From: Clostridia bacterium
GTDB lineage: Bacteria > Bacillota > Clostridia > Christensenellales > Aristaeellaceae
Direction: 5' to 3'
Assembly: GCA_017550035.1 (NCBI GenBank)
Contig: JAFYLS010000081.1
Span: forward strand, 1 to 33,159
DNA: 33,159 nt
Positions 16,056-23,758 of the stretch are shown one piece after another; within the stretch, counting starts at the first letter, position 1, and each line of letters begins with the position of its first letter. The position numbers and the translations under genes are program-made. The notes under the pieces were generated by a model. The model ran no database searches and had not been told where the DNA came from. It was given only the letters and a program-made list of their open reading frames with translations.

Positions 16056-17321
16056 ATGAAGAAAAGAGCAAACGGCTGGGGTATTCTGGCATCTGTATTG
16101 GTTTCGATGATGCTTTTAACAGCCATTCTGGTGCCTGCAGGCGCCGACAGTGTGGTTTCTGAAGAGGAAATCAGCGCAATCCTCAACACGACTACCGATC
16201 AGACGCAGGTGACCAGCCCCTTTACCCAGGTGGCTGCGCAGGTGCGCAACTCCGTAGTGGGTATCAATAATTATCAGCAGGTCACTTCTTATTACGGTTA
16301 TGGCTTTGGCTATGGCGGCCGGCAGTCCCAGAGCGTAGAGCAGCTCAGCGGTACCGGTTCCGGCGTGGTGGTGACTGCGTATGGGCACGTACTGACCAAC
16401 TACCATGTGGTGGAAGACGCTTCCCGTCTGACTGTCACGGTAGCAGGCGATGATAAAGAATATTCCGCAGTTGTGATGGGGTATGATGCGGATCAGGATA
16501 TTGCCGTTCTGCAGGTCAGCGGACTGAATCTTCCCCCTGTGATGCTGGGCGACAGCGATGCGCTGCAGGTAGGCGAATGGGCCATTGTGATCGGCAATCC
16601 TCTGGGTGAAGAATTTGCCCGTACTGTAACGGTGGGTGTTGTTTCTGCACTGGACCGTGAACTGGAAGACACCAATTATGACCGTTACGGACGGCGCTAC
16701 ACCACCACCAATACCATGATTCAGGTGGACGCTGCCATTAACTCCGGCAACTCCGGCGGCGGTATGTTTAATGTGCTGGGTCAGCTGCAGGGAATTCCTG
16801 CCCGCAAGTATTCCGCCAACGCACTCTATTCTTCCACAACGGTTGACAACATTGGTTTTTGCATTCCCATCAACGTGGCGAAGCCTTTGATTGAAGAAGT
16901 GCTGCGCAGCTATGACGGAAGCGATCCTGCCGGTGAAAGCGAAAAGGCTAAAAACGGCGATAACAGCATGCTGAGCAAGCCCCGTCTGGGCGTATCGGTG
17001 TACAGCCTGTCTTCTGCTGTGACGGAAAAACTGCCCATGGGCTCTTATGTAAGCGAAGTGGAAGAACGTTCTCCAGCTCACGAAGGCGGCATCCAGGTTG
17101 GCGATGTGATCGTGGCAGTAGACGACGAAATCTGCTCCTCCAGCAACGCGCTGATCACCAAACTGCAGCAGTATAAGGAAGGCGATCAGATCACGGTGAA
17201 AGTGTACCGCGCAGAAGGTATGGCGGATTTTTATGAACATCAGGATTTGAGCAAGGTAGGCGACGGTGAATATATCGACCTGACTGTCGTGCTGCGTGTG
17301 ATTGATAATGTGACCATGTAA
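16056..17321 (+). CDS. htrA: HtrA/DegP-like membrane serine protease with PDZ domain
   Basis: A 421-aa trypsin-like S1C protease for envelope protein quality control. Residues 8-28 form a signal anchor or signal peptide (GILASVLVSMMLLTAILVPAGA). The catalytic triad is visible: His117 (LTNYHVVED), Asp148 (DADQDIAVL) and Ser233 (INSGNSGGGMF). A PDZ domain follows at about 310-405 (KPRLGVSVYSL, SPAHEGGIQVGDVIVAVDDE). A Gly/Tyr-rich stretch (YYGYGFGYGG) lies before the protease domain. The start at 16056 has GGGAGG 8 bases upstream and gives an immediate signal sequence; upstream in-frame codons are leader. In Bacillus the homologue is induced by CssRS, consistent with the repeats in this promoter. 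A terminator follows. Confidence 0.95.
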   Translation: MKKRANGWGILASVLVSMMLLTAILVPAGADSVVSEEEISAILNTTTDQTQVTSPFTQVAAQVRNSVVGINNYQQVTSYYGYGFGYGGRQSQSVEQLSGTGSGVVVTAYGHVLTNYHVVEDASRLTVTVAGDDKEYSAVVMGYDADQDIAVLQVSGLNLPPVMLGDSDALQVGEWAIVIGNPLGEEFARTVTVGVVSALDRELEDTNYDRYGRRYTTTNTMIQVDAAINSGNSGGGMFNVLGQLQGIPARKYSANALYSSTTVDNIGFCIPINVAKPLIEEVLRSYDGSDPAGESEKAKNGDNSMLSKPRLGVSVYSLSSAVTEKLPMGSYVSEVEERSPAHEGGIQVGDVIVAVDDEICSSSNALITKLQQYKEGDQITVKVYRAEGMADFYEHQDLSKVGDGEYIDLTVVLRVIDNVTM

Positions 17322-17345
17322 GGCCTTGCAAAATGAAACAATTTT

Positions 17346-18194
17346 TCAGGCGTCCCTGAATGGGGGCGCCTTTTTTCTGCGCGCATGCATGCATCTGCAC
17401 AGTGCGGCAAGCGTCATCATCCACAGTGCGGAGAATGCATACACCGTTTGTCCGGTTAAAAACAGGAGAGAAGCCATCAGTGCGGCAAAGCGTGCAAATC
17501 TTTGCGCATTTTCCGGGCAAAAAAGTTCTCTGATCCATTGGCGGCGGGGATGCGTCCTATGCATACGCCTGTGAAGCGCAGATAGATCCCTGTCCGTGGC
17601 GGGATAAGCGCTTCCTATCAATTTGATCAGCGTTTCCCGCTCAATCAGGCAGACGGGGGGATGCAGGGCGCTTTGCCCGATGGCCTGCGGCGATATTTTT
17701 CCGGGGACACAAAGCCATATCTGGTTGCCGTTTTGCTTAAGACACATTCGCTGGGCAGCTGCCACGTCTGCGCCGCGCAATGTATCATCGGCATGCAGCG
17801 GGAGATAGCGGATCAGGATGCGTTTTCCGGATGCAGAAGAGAACCAGACGCCGTATTCGGTCTGGCTGAGCGTCCGTGCAGAATGGTCCTTGGTGAGAAG
17901 ACGGGCAATTTCCATGTGGTTCAGCTGTTCGTTTTGCAGCAGCATTTTTTCCAGCATCATTTCTCCGCCAATTCTCTGCCGCAGGCTTTTTTCTTTTCCC
18001 CGCGTACGCTGCAGCTGACCCTTTCTGCGCAGGATGACCCAAAACAGGTAGAGGGCTGCTCCTGCTGTAAACGATGGCAAACGAATTCCCCAGAGGGATA
18101 TGAATATGGCAAGCGCCCCCAGCAGCATGAGCAGGTTAAGCCCCCACGCATCTGCGTGCTCCGATATGCGGTTTTTCATAAAATAATGCTGCAA
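17346..18194 (-). CDS. Unrecognised membrane protein, four predicted helices
   Basis: A 282-aa protein I do not recognise. Two hydrophobic helices lie near the N-terminus (about 19-37 and 42-56) and two near the C-terminus (233-249, 251-268). Between them is a basic, probably cytosolic domain of about 170 residues (GVWFSSASGKRILIRYLPL, GNQIWLCVPGKISPQA, PVCLIERETLIKLI). Its strand-helix pattern could be a nuclease-like fold, but no catalytic motif stands out. The start is uncertain: TTG at 18194 has GGGAG 11 bases upstream; ATG at 18179 has none. The gene runs opposite to, and diverges from, nadD. Its last codons overlap the htrA terminator. Confidence 0.6.
   Translation of the reverse strand: MQHYFMKNRISEHADAWGLNLLMLLGALAIFISLWGIRLPSFTAGAALYLFWVILRRKGQLQRTRGKEKSLRQRIGGEMMLEKMLLQNEQLNHMEIARLLTKDHSARTLSQTEYGVWFSSASGKRILIRYLPLHADDTLRGADVAAAQRMCLKQNGNQIWLCVPGKISPQAIGQSALHPPVCLIERETLIKLIGSAYPATDRDLSALHRRMHRTHPRRQWIRELFCPENAQRFARFAALMASLLFLTGQTVYAFSALWMMTLAALCRCMHARRKKAPPFRDA
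17348..17376 (+). terminator. Intrinsic terminator of htrA
   Basis: AGGCGTCCC-TGAATG-GGGGCGCCT (9-bp stem with one G-T pair) is followed by TTTTTT. It lies 26 bases after the htrA stop and overlaps the 3' end of the convergent membrane-protein gene. Confidence 0.85.
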
Positions 18195-18221
18195 GATATG
18201 GTCATCTCCCGCTTTTTCCTC

Positions 18222-18250
18222 TTTTCATTATGTGCAAAATTTGCTATACT
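18222..18250 (+). promoter_or_regulatory. Candidate promoter of the nadD-rsfS operon
   Basis: TTTTCA (18222-18227), 17-bp spacer, TATACT (18245-18250). Transcription would start just before the AGGAG at 18257-18261, giving a very short leader before the TTG start. Confidence 0.55.
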
Positions 18251-18271
18251 ATGGGCAGGAGTTGATATAAA

Positions 18272-19444
18272 TTGCGGCGCATGGGTGTATTGGGCGGTAC
18301 GTTTGACCCGATTCATCAGGGTCATTTAACATTGGCAGAAAAAGCCATCCGCACATTCGGGCTGGATGGTGTGTATTTAGCGCCCGCCGGCAACCCGCCG
18401 CATAAGGATGGCCCCGCCGCTTCCTTCAGGCACAGACTGCAAATGTGCCGTCTTGCCGTACAGGAAAACGAACGTATTTGGGTGACGGATGCGGATATGC
18501 GGGAAGGCAAAGCCAGCTATACCGCATCGCTGATGAAGCGGTTGAATAAAGAACATCCAGATACACAGTTTTTCTTTATGATCGGCGCGGACAAGCTGCC
18601 GTCTTTGCCTAAATGGCATAAGGCAGAGGAACTGTTCAAACTGTGCGATTTCATCGTCTGTCCGCGGGATGGAGACATGGATGCCGCTGCTTTGGAAACG
18701 GCGCAGAAAGCGGGCGCACACATTCATGTGCTGGAAACGGCTGTTTTTCCCGGAGCTTCCCATGAAATAAGAGAAAAGCTTGGACGGTACGAAGACCCGG
18801 AGGAACTTCCGCAGGCGGTGCTGGCCTATATTGCGAAAAACGGCCTGTACCAGACGGATATTTTACCGAAACTTCAGGGCATGATGAATGAGCACCGTTT
18901 TATTCATACCCTGGGCGTTCGGGATATGGCTGTGGAATTGGCATTTCGGTTCCGGATACCGGTTATGAAAAGTGCGCTGGCTGCGCTGCTTCATGACTGC
19001 GCCAAGGGAATGTCCACAAAAGAACTGCGGAAACTGGCGCTGGAATGGCAACTGACAGAGGATGAAGAAATTCTTTCCTCCGGGGCGCTTCTGCACGGGA
19101 TTGTGGGTGCTGAACTGGCAAAAAGTGCGTTTCATATAAGGGATGAAGAGGTGCTCAGCGCCATCCGCTGCCATACCATGGGGAAAATAGATATGACTCC
19201 GCTGGAACAGAATATTTTTGTGGCGGATGCCATTGAAATGAACCGCGAACCCTACGAGGGACTGGAAAAGATCCGCAGTCTTGCGGAAACATCGCTCCGG
19301 TGTGCGGCGCTCAAATCCCTGTACGGCACACGGGATTATGTGCTTTCTCAAGGGAAAAACTTTGTGGGAAAAAGCTGCGATACCATGCGTGATCTGGAAG
19401 CGCGGCTGACAGAAGAAGAAAAAAAGCTGATGCATTCTTTATAA
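18272..19444 (+). CDS. nadD: NadD-YqeK fusion: nicotinate-nucleotide adenylyltransferase plus HD-domain hydrolase
   Basis: A 390-aa two-domain protein. Residues 1-195 are NadD, which makes deamido-NAD from nicotinate mononucleotide and ATP: GGTFDPIHQGHL (nucleotide-binding HxGH), NPPHK, and FFMIGADKLPSLPKWHKAEEL. The late ISSTxIR motif reads GASHEIR, with His for Thr. Residues 200-390 are a YqeK HD domain (HTLGVRDMAVELA with His212; ALLHDCAKGM with His241-Asp242), the family that cleaves diadenosine tetraphosphate. In most Firmicutes nadD and yqeK are separate neighbours. Start is TTG at 18272, 10 bases after AGGAG; ATG at 18281 is the alternative. rsfS follows 12 bases later, the conserved order. 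Confidence 0.92.
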   Translation: MRRMGVLGGTFDPIHQGHLTLAEKAIRTFGLDGVYLAPAGNPPHKDGPAASFRHRLQMCRLAVQENERIWVTDADMREGKASYTASLMKRLNKEHPDTQFFFMIGADKLPSLPKWHKAEELFKLCDFIVCPRDGDMDAAALETAQKAGAHIHVLETAVFPGASHEIREKLGRYEDPEELPQAVLAYIAKNGLYQTDILPKLQGMMNEHRFIHTLGVRDMAVELAFRFRIPVMKSALAALLHDCAKGMSTKELRKLALEWQLTEDEEILSSGALLHGIVGAELAKSAFHIRDEEVLSAIRCHTMGKIDMTPLEQNIFVADAIEMNREPYEGLEKIRSLAETSLRCAALKSLYGTRDYVLSQGKNFVGKSCDTMRDLEARLTEEEKKLMHSL

Positions 19445-19456
19445 GGAGGTCCGAAA

Positions 19457-19819
19457 ATGGCGGAAATGAACCTGGCGGAAAAAATTGCAAAGATCCTGTA
19501 TAACAAAAAGGCACTGGATATTACCGTTCTCCATGTGGGCCACATGACGGTGATCACCGATTATATGGTCATCGCATCCGGCCGCAGTGCGCTGCAGGTC
19601 AAAGCCCTGGCTGAGGATGTGGACGATATGATGGCCATGGAAGGCGTGGCGCTGCGCAGCAAGGAAGGGATGAATGAAGGCCGCTGGATCGTGCTGGATT
19701 ACGGCACGGTGCTGGTGCAGCTTTTCCATCCCGAAGACCGCCAGTATTACCATCTGGAACGTCTGTGGAACGACGGTCAGAACAGCGTGGCGCTGGATTT
19801 TATCAAGGACGAAGACTAA
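19457..19819 (+). CDS. rsfS: Ribosomal silencing factor RsfS
   Basis: A 120-aa protein of the Iojap/YbeB family, which binds ribosomal protein L14 and blocks joining of the subunits when nutrients are scarce. Family segments are present: ALDITVLHVGHMTVITDYMVIASGRS, then GVALRSKEGMNEGRWIVLDYG and VLVQLFHPEDRQYYHLERLW. AAGGAGG lies 7 bases before the ATG. It sits directly after nadD-yqeK, the usual clostridial and bacillar context, and is likely co-transcribed with the genes downstream. Confidence 0.96.
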   Translation: MAEMNLAEKIAKILYNKKALDITVLHVGHMTVITDYMVIASGRSALQVKALAEDVDDMMAMEGVALRSKEGMNEGRWIVLDYGTVLVQLFHPEDRQYYHLERLWNDGQNSVALDFIKDED

Positions 19820-19826
19820 AGTGGGC

Positions 19827-20174
19827 ATGAATATACAGATTTACACCCTGAAAAAGAATTTTGACGTGCAGAAGGCAGAGCGCTTTTTCAAGGAACGCCG
19901 CATTTCCTATCAGCTGGTGGACTTGAAAAAGCACAAGCTTGGCATGCGCGAACTGGAACTGTTTGCATCCCGTATCGGCGCCCGGGAACTGGTGGACAGG
20001 CAGAATATTGCCGCCATGTCTCACCCTGTGGCGCATACGGATGATAAAGCGCGTATTCTGGAATACCTGATGGAAAATCCGGCTTTTATGCGTACGCCTA
20101 TTGTGCGCAACGGCAGCAAGGTTACCATTGGTGCGGATGAAAATACTTGGAAGAGCTGGTGCGAAAACCCGTAA
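19827..20174 (+). CDS. ArsC/Spx-family thioredoxin-fold protein lacking the catalytic cysteine
   Basis: A 115-aa protein of the ArsC family (arsenate reductase/Spx-like). The fold is evident in NIQIYTLKKNFDVQKAERFFKERRISYQLVDLKKH and in the C-terminal TPIVRNGSKVTIGADENTWKSW, which contains the cis-Pro segment (MRTPIVRNG). The position of the usual redox Cys in the first loop is Asn (KKNFDV), and no other cysteine lies in that loop, so classical arsenate reduction is unlikely. An Spx-like or binding role is possible. The start is uncertain between ATG 19827 and GTG 19821; both lie within 8 bases of the rsfS stop without a strong Shine-Dalgarno, so translation is probably coupled. Confidence 0.8.
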   Translation: MNIQIYTLKKNFDVQKAERFFKERRISYQLVDLKKHKLGMRELELFASRIGARELVDRQNIAAMSHPVAHTDDKARILEYLMENPAFMRTPIVRNGSKVTIGADENTWKSWCENP

Positions 20175-20208
20175 AGGGTTTGGCGGCGGCAGAAAGGAAA
20201 CATTCATC

Positions 20209-21459
20209 ATGGCTGTTTGTGAAAAAAGAGGCTTTGAACTGATTAAGAAAATGGGTTTTGTGCGTGTCAGCGGCACGGCAGAAGAGAAAAAGGCTGCTCA
20301 GATTCTGTGCGATGAAGCGGCATCCTTTGGCGTAAAGTGCGATGTGGAAACTTTTGAAGTGGAAGACGCTGTTATGCACCGCGCTGAACTGGAAGTTATG
20401 GAACCCTATCAGAAAAAGTATGAAGTGACCGGCTATCTCCGCTCCCGGAGCACGCCCGAAGATGGTCTGGAATGCGACCTGGTTTATGTGGAAGATGCCA
20501 TGGATGCCAACCTGGTGAATGTGGAAGGCAAGATTGTGCTGCTCAATTCCCGTCCCCGCCGCGATGTGTATGAAAAACTGTGCAAGGCCGGCGTGAAGGG
20601 CTATATTACTTTCTCCGGGTCCATGCTGGACGATCCCGAGAAATCCGATCTGGATGTGGGAAAACTTCGTCCCGCGCTGACCGAAGGCTTGCCTGTATTG
20701 TCTGCCGTGAACGTGCGTCCCTGGGATGCGCTGGAAATGGTTATGAAGGAAGCCTCCCGCGTGCGCATGGTGATCGAAAATGAAAATGTGACGCTGGAAA
20801 GCCAGAATGTGTGTGCCGAGATCGTGGGTACCGAATATCCTGATGAAGTGATTCTCTTCTCTGCTCATTACGACAGCGTGCTGTTTTCGACCGGCGTGTA
20901 TGATAACGCTGCCGGCAGCGCCACCATTATGGAACTGATGCGCCACTTTGCGGAAAATCCCCCCAAGCGCACGGTGCGGTTCGTTTGGTTCGGTTCGGAA
21001 GAACAGGGGCTGCTCGGCAGTAAGGATTATGTGAAGAAGCACGATGTGAAGAACATCAAGCTGGTCATCAACTGTGATGTGGGCGCTCCTGCCATGGGCG
21101 TGAACCGCTGCTCCGTGATGGCCACCGAAGCCGCCGCCAACTATGTGGATGCCATGTTCAAGGAAGCAGGCTATCCCATGGGTGTGCGTTCTACCATCTA
21201 TTCCAGCGACTCCATTCCCTTTGCAGATCTGGATGTACCCGGGCTTAATTTCATTCGCGGCGCTGCCCGCGGTGTGGGTTTTATCCATGACCGAAACGAC
21301 GTGATTGACTATCTGTCTCCCAAGGGGTTGGGCGCCATGCTGCATCCCGTTTTGATGCTCAGCGACCGCATCGTCAATGCCGCCGTGCTGCCCATTGCAC
21401 GGAAGGTGTCCAAAGAAATTCACGACGAAGTGGATAAATACCTGTTCAAGAAAAAGTAA
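20209..21459 (+). CDS. M28 family zinc aminopeptidase
   Basis: A 416-aa metallopeptidase. Metal ligands of the M28 family are visible: His220 and Asp222 (SAHYDSV), Asp232 (GVYDNAAGSA), the catalytic Glu264 and ligand Glu265 (GSEEQGLLGS), Asp290 (INCDVGAP) and His360 (GFIHDRND). Between residues about 90 and 190 lies a protease-associated (PA) insert (GKIVLLNSRPRRD, CKAGVKGYITFSG). There is no signal peptide, so it should be a cytosolic aminopeptidase, perhaps recycling peptides. Start ATG 20209 has AAAGGA 10 bases upstream. It lies 34 bases after the ArsC-like gene and 18 before the isomerase gene, in an operon-like run. Confidence 0.9.
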   Translation: MAVCEKRGFELIKKMGFVRVSGTAEEKKAAQILCDEAASFGVKCDVETFEVEDAVMHRAELEVMEPYQKKYEVTGYLRSRSTPEDGLECDLVYVEDAMDANLVNVEGKIVLLNSRPRRDVYEKLCKAGVKGYITFSGSMLDDPEKSDLDVGKLRPALTEGLPVLSAVNVRPWDALEMVMKEASRVRMVIENENVTLESQNVCAEIVGTEYPDEVILFSAHYDSVLFSTGVYDNAAGSATIMELMRHFAENPPKRTVRFVWFGSEEQGLLGSKDYVKKHDVKNIKLVINCDVGAPAMGVNRCSVMATEAAANYVDAMFKEAGYPMGVRSTIYSSDSIPFADLDVPGLNFIRGAARGVGFIHDRNDVIDYLSPKGLGAMLHPVLMLSDRIVNAAVLPIARKVSKEIHDEVDKYLFKKK

Positions 21460-21477
21460 CCCAAAGGGGTGAAATAC

Positions 21478-22257
21478 GTGCCTGTCCGTTTTTCTGTTTG
21501 CGTCAGTGCCTTGTATCCTGCGCTGCCGGTGCATGAAGCAGCCGTGCGTGTCCGAAAATTGGGGTTTGATGCCTATGAATTCTGGTCCTGGCAGCAAATA
21601 GACGGTGAAAAGTGTGCAGATGTGCACGAACAGCAGGGCATTATCTGTGCAGGTATGTGCATGCCCTGTGTGCCGCGGACGGATCTGGATGAAGGGCTGT
21701 CTTTTCTGCAGGGCTTGCAGGATACCATTGCGCTTTGCAAAAAGATGAGCTGCAGGAACATCATCCTGCAGGCGGGAGATGAACGGAAGGATGTTTCCCG
21801 TCAGCTGCAGCATGAGGGGCTTTTGAAAGGGCTCAAGCTTTGCGCTCCTTTTGCAGAAGCGGCAGGCATTACGCTGCTTCTGGAACCGCTTAATGTCCGG
21901 GTGGATCATCCCGGGTACTATCTGACGGATGCTCAGGAAGCCTTTGATCTGGTGAACGAAACGGGCAGTCCCTGCGTGAAGGTGCTGTACGATATCTACC
22001 ATCAGCACATCACGGAAGGCGTGGATATTGAATTCCTGAAACAGAATATGGGGAAAATCGGGCATTTCCATCTGGCAGGCTGCCCCGGAAGGCACGAACC
22101 CATGGTGCAGGATGAGATTGATACATCTGGTATTTTGCGTGCTATTGCGGAAAGCCAGTACAGCGGCTTGGTCGGTTTGGAATATCTGCCGAAAATGGCT
22201 GCGGACGAAAGTCTGGTATATACCCGGGAAAAACTGATGGGAATTTTTGAAACCTGA
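21478..22257 (+). CDS. Hydroxypyruvate isomerase-like TIM-barrel protein
   Basis: A 259-aa protein of the xylose-isomerase-like/AP-endonuclease-2 superfamily. It is most like hydroxypyruvate isomerase (Hyi) and related sugar epimerases: LLLEPLNVRVDHPGYYLTD, VLYDIYHQHITEG, HFHLAGCPGRHEPMVQDEID and GLVGLEYLPK match the metal-binding strands, with the Glu, Asp, His and Glu ligands. Substrate is uncertain. Start is GTG at 21478, chosen because AAAGGGG lies 8 bases upstream; GTG at 21469 overlaps that site. It is the last gene of the nadD-led cluster, ending in a strong hairpin. Confidence 0.85.
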   Translation: MPVRFSVCVSALYPALPVHEAAVRVRKLGFDAYEFWSWQQIDGEKCADVHEQQGIICAGMCMPCVPRTDLDEGLSFLQGLQDTIALCKKMSCRNIILQAGDERKDVSRQLQHEGLLKGLKLCAPFAEAAGITLLLEPLNVRVDHPGYYLTDAQEAFDLVNETGSPCVKVLYDIYHQHITEGVDIEFLKQNMGKIGHFHLAGCPGRHEPMVQDEIDTSGILRAIAESQYSGLVGLEYLPKMAADESLVYTREKLMGIFET

Positions 22258-22262
22258 CATGC

Positions 22263-22310
22263 ATAAACGCCGCAGCGGAATGTATACGATTCTGCTGCGG
22301 CGTTTATCCT
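22263..22310 (+). terminator. Intrinsic terminator closing the nadD-led cluster
   Basis: A perfect 14-bp stem, ATAAACGCCGCAGC / GCTGCGGCGTTTAT, with a 17-base loop that can pair further (GAAT/ATTC). The T-tract is short (TTTATCC). Confidence 0.82.
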
Positions 22311-22342
22311 ATCCCTGAACAATATATGGAGGAGGAACCAAT

Positions 22343-22900
22343 ATGAGAAAATATTTTGGTGCAAAGCCCATTTTGTACCCGCAGCCTGTACTGATTGTGG
22401 CGGCTTATGATCAAAACGGCATCCCCAACGCCATGAATGCGGCCTGGGGCGGCATCAGCAAAAGTGATGAAATCTCCATCTGCATCAGTGCGGAGCATAA
22501 GACGACAAAAAATCTGTTGGCAAAAGGCGCTTTTACCGTCAGTATGGCAACGGCAGAACGGGTAGTAGCCTGTGATTATGTAGGCGTGGTATCCGGAAAC
22601 AAGGTGCCGGATAAGCTGACAAAGTGCGGCTGGCATACGCAGAAGGCGGAGCATGTGGATGCGCCGCTGATTGATGAACTGCCCATGGCGCTGGAATGCC
22701 GTCTTCGCAGCTACGACCCGGAAAGCTGCCGTCTGGTAGGCGAAATTGTGAATGTTTGCGCGGATGAAAGTGTGCTGACGGATGGGAAGATTGATCCCGA
22801 GAAACTCCGTCCCATCGTATTTGATCCGGTCCATCATGCCTATCGTGAATTGGGACAGCAGGTGGGGCTGGCTTTCAAGGACGGTTTCAAAATCAAGTGA
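22343..22900 (+). CDS. Flavin reductase-like FMN-binding protein (flavoredoxin type)
   Basis: A 185-aa split-barrel flavoprotein. The family pattern is clear: PQPVLIVAAYDQNGIPNAMNAAWGG (FMN phosphate contact), EISICISAEHKTTKNLLAKGAFTVSMA, and a late ALECRLRSYDPESCRLVGEIVNV. Members bind FMN and transfer electrons from NAD(P)H or ferredoxin partners; in anaerobes they are often called flavoredoxins. GGAGGAGG precedes the ATG. The next gene begins 10 bases after its stop, so the two are likely co-transcribed. The redox partner is unknown. Confidence 0.9.
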   Translation: MRKYFGAKPILYPQPVLIVAAYDQNGIPNAMNAAWGGISKSDEISICISAEHKTTKNLLAKGAFTVSMATAERVVACDYVGVVSGNKVPDKLTKCGWHTQKAEHVDAPLIDELPMALECRLRSYDPESCRLVGEIVNVCADESVLTDGKIDPEKLRPIVFDPVHHAYRELGQQVGLAFKDGFKIK

Positions 22901-22910
22901 GGAAAGAATC

Positions 22911-23261
22911 ATGAATACACAGGACAATGCGTTCTGGCAGGCGTTGGAAAAACTGGTGAAAGAGAACCGTGCGGTGATCGACCGCCCGCGGGGCAGTGCG
23001 CATCCAAGGTATCCCGAGTGCATCTATCCGCTGGATTATGGCTATCTGGAAAATACATCTTCCATGGATGGAGGGGGGGTTGACGTATGGTGCGGGTCGG
23101 ATGAAAAAAAGCAGGTGGATGCAGTGATATGCATTGTGGACCTGCTGAAAAGAGACAGCGAGATCAAAATTCTGATCGGCTGCACGGAAGAAGAAAAGGA
23201 AACAGTGTATCAATTCCACAATGAATCGGAATATATGAAGGGTGTGCTGGTGCGCAGATGA
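22911..23261 (+). CDS. Short pyrophosphatase-fold protein with altered active site
   Basis: A 116-aa protein resembling the core of soluble family I inorganic pyrophosphatase (normally about 170 aa or more). The segment IDRPRGSAHPRYPECIYPLDYGYL matches the RPRGSxHPxYP..YGY region, and a second segment DAVICIVDLLKRDSEIKILIG matches the second metal-binding half. The signature D-x-D-P-x-D reads DGGGVD, so one ligand Asp and the Pro are lost, and the C-terminal Tyr-Lys part is absent. Pyrophosphate hydrolysis is therefore doubtful. Start ATG 22911 has GAGG 8 bases upstream. Confidence 0.7.
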   Translation: MNTQDNAFWQALEKLVKENRAVIDRPRGSAHPRYPECIYPLDYGYLENTSSMDGGGVDVWCGSDEKKQVDAVICIVDLLKRDSEIKILIGCTEEEKETVYQFHNESEYMKGVLVRR

Positions 23262-23288
23262 CAGCATGCAAAGGGGCATGAACAGATC

Positions 23289-23675
23289 ATGAAGAATTAC
23301 ACGCAGGTATATGTGAAGAACAGTCTTGATGCAGCCAATGTGTATTGCGATGCCTTTGGGGCAGAGATCACCCGGGCTTTTATGGATGAAGAGGGGAAAA
23401 GCTATATTCACTGTGAACTGTCCGTGCAAGGAGAGGGTTTTCTGGCGCTTGCTGAAGCGAAAAATCCCTGTGATGTTCAGTTTGTTCACAAAATGAAGTG
23501 GGAAACCATGACCTTTAATGTGTTTGAAATGGGCAGTGAAGAAGCTGTACATCATGCTTTTGAGGTATTAAGCCGTGATGGGGCGGTGCTGGAACCTGTT
23601 CATCAATTGCCGTGGAGCACATGCTGTGCAACCGTGATAGATAAGTTCGGCGTATGCTGGTGGATTTCTATCTGA
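23289..23675 (+). CDS. VOC (glyoxalase/PhnB-like) family protein
   Basis: A 128-aa protein with the vicinal-oxygen-chelate fold: an N-terminal VYVKNSLDAANVYCDAFGAEI and a C-terminal VLEPVHQLPWSTCCATVIDKFGVCWWISI that fits the PhnB-like ending (...D.fGv.W.i). VOC proteins bind a metal and act as glyoxalases, dioxygenases or drug-binding proteins; substrate cannot be told. Glu and His residues for metal are partly present. The Shine-Dalgarno (AAAGGGG) is 12 bases from the ATG. It probably shares a transcript with the two preceding genes, 27 bases upstream. Confidence 0.8.
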   Translation: MKNYTQVYVKNSLDAANVYCDAFGAEITRAFMDEEGKSYIHCELSVQGEGFLALAEAKNPCDVQFVHKMKWETMTFNVFEMGSEEAVHHAFEVLSRDGAVLEPVHQLPWSTCCATVIDKFGVCWWISI

Positions 23676-23693
23676 ATATGCCCATTGAATGAA

Positions 23694-23731
23694 AAACGCC
23701 TCCGCAGACGATGTGTCACGCGGAGGCGTTT
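23694..23731. terminator. Bidirectional intrinsic terminator
   Basis: A perfect 12-bp stem, AAACGCCTCCGC / GCGGAGGCGTTT, with a 14-base loop lies between the convergent VOC and trpB genes. The A-tract at 23692-23696 gives a good T-tract for trpB on the minus strand. Confidence 0.85.
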
Positions 23732-23758
23732 GTGATTGATGATTAGCAGCTTACCGGC

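Noticed and set aside
20122..22260. Open frame of about 712 codons on the minus strand
   Set aside because: It spans the antisense of the M28 peptidase and isomerase genes, both of which have ribosome sites and family motifs on the plus strand.
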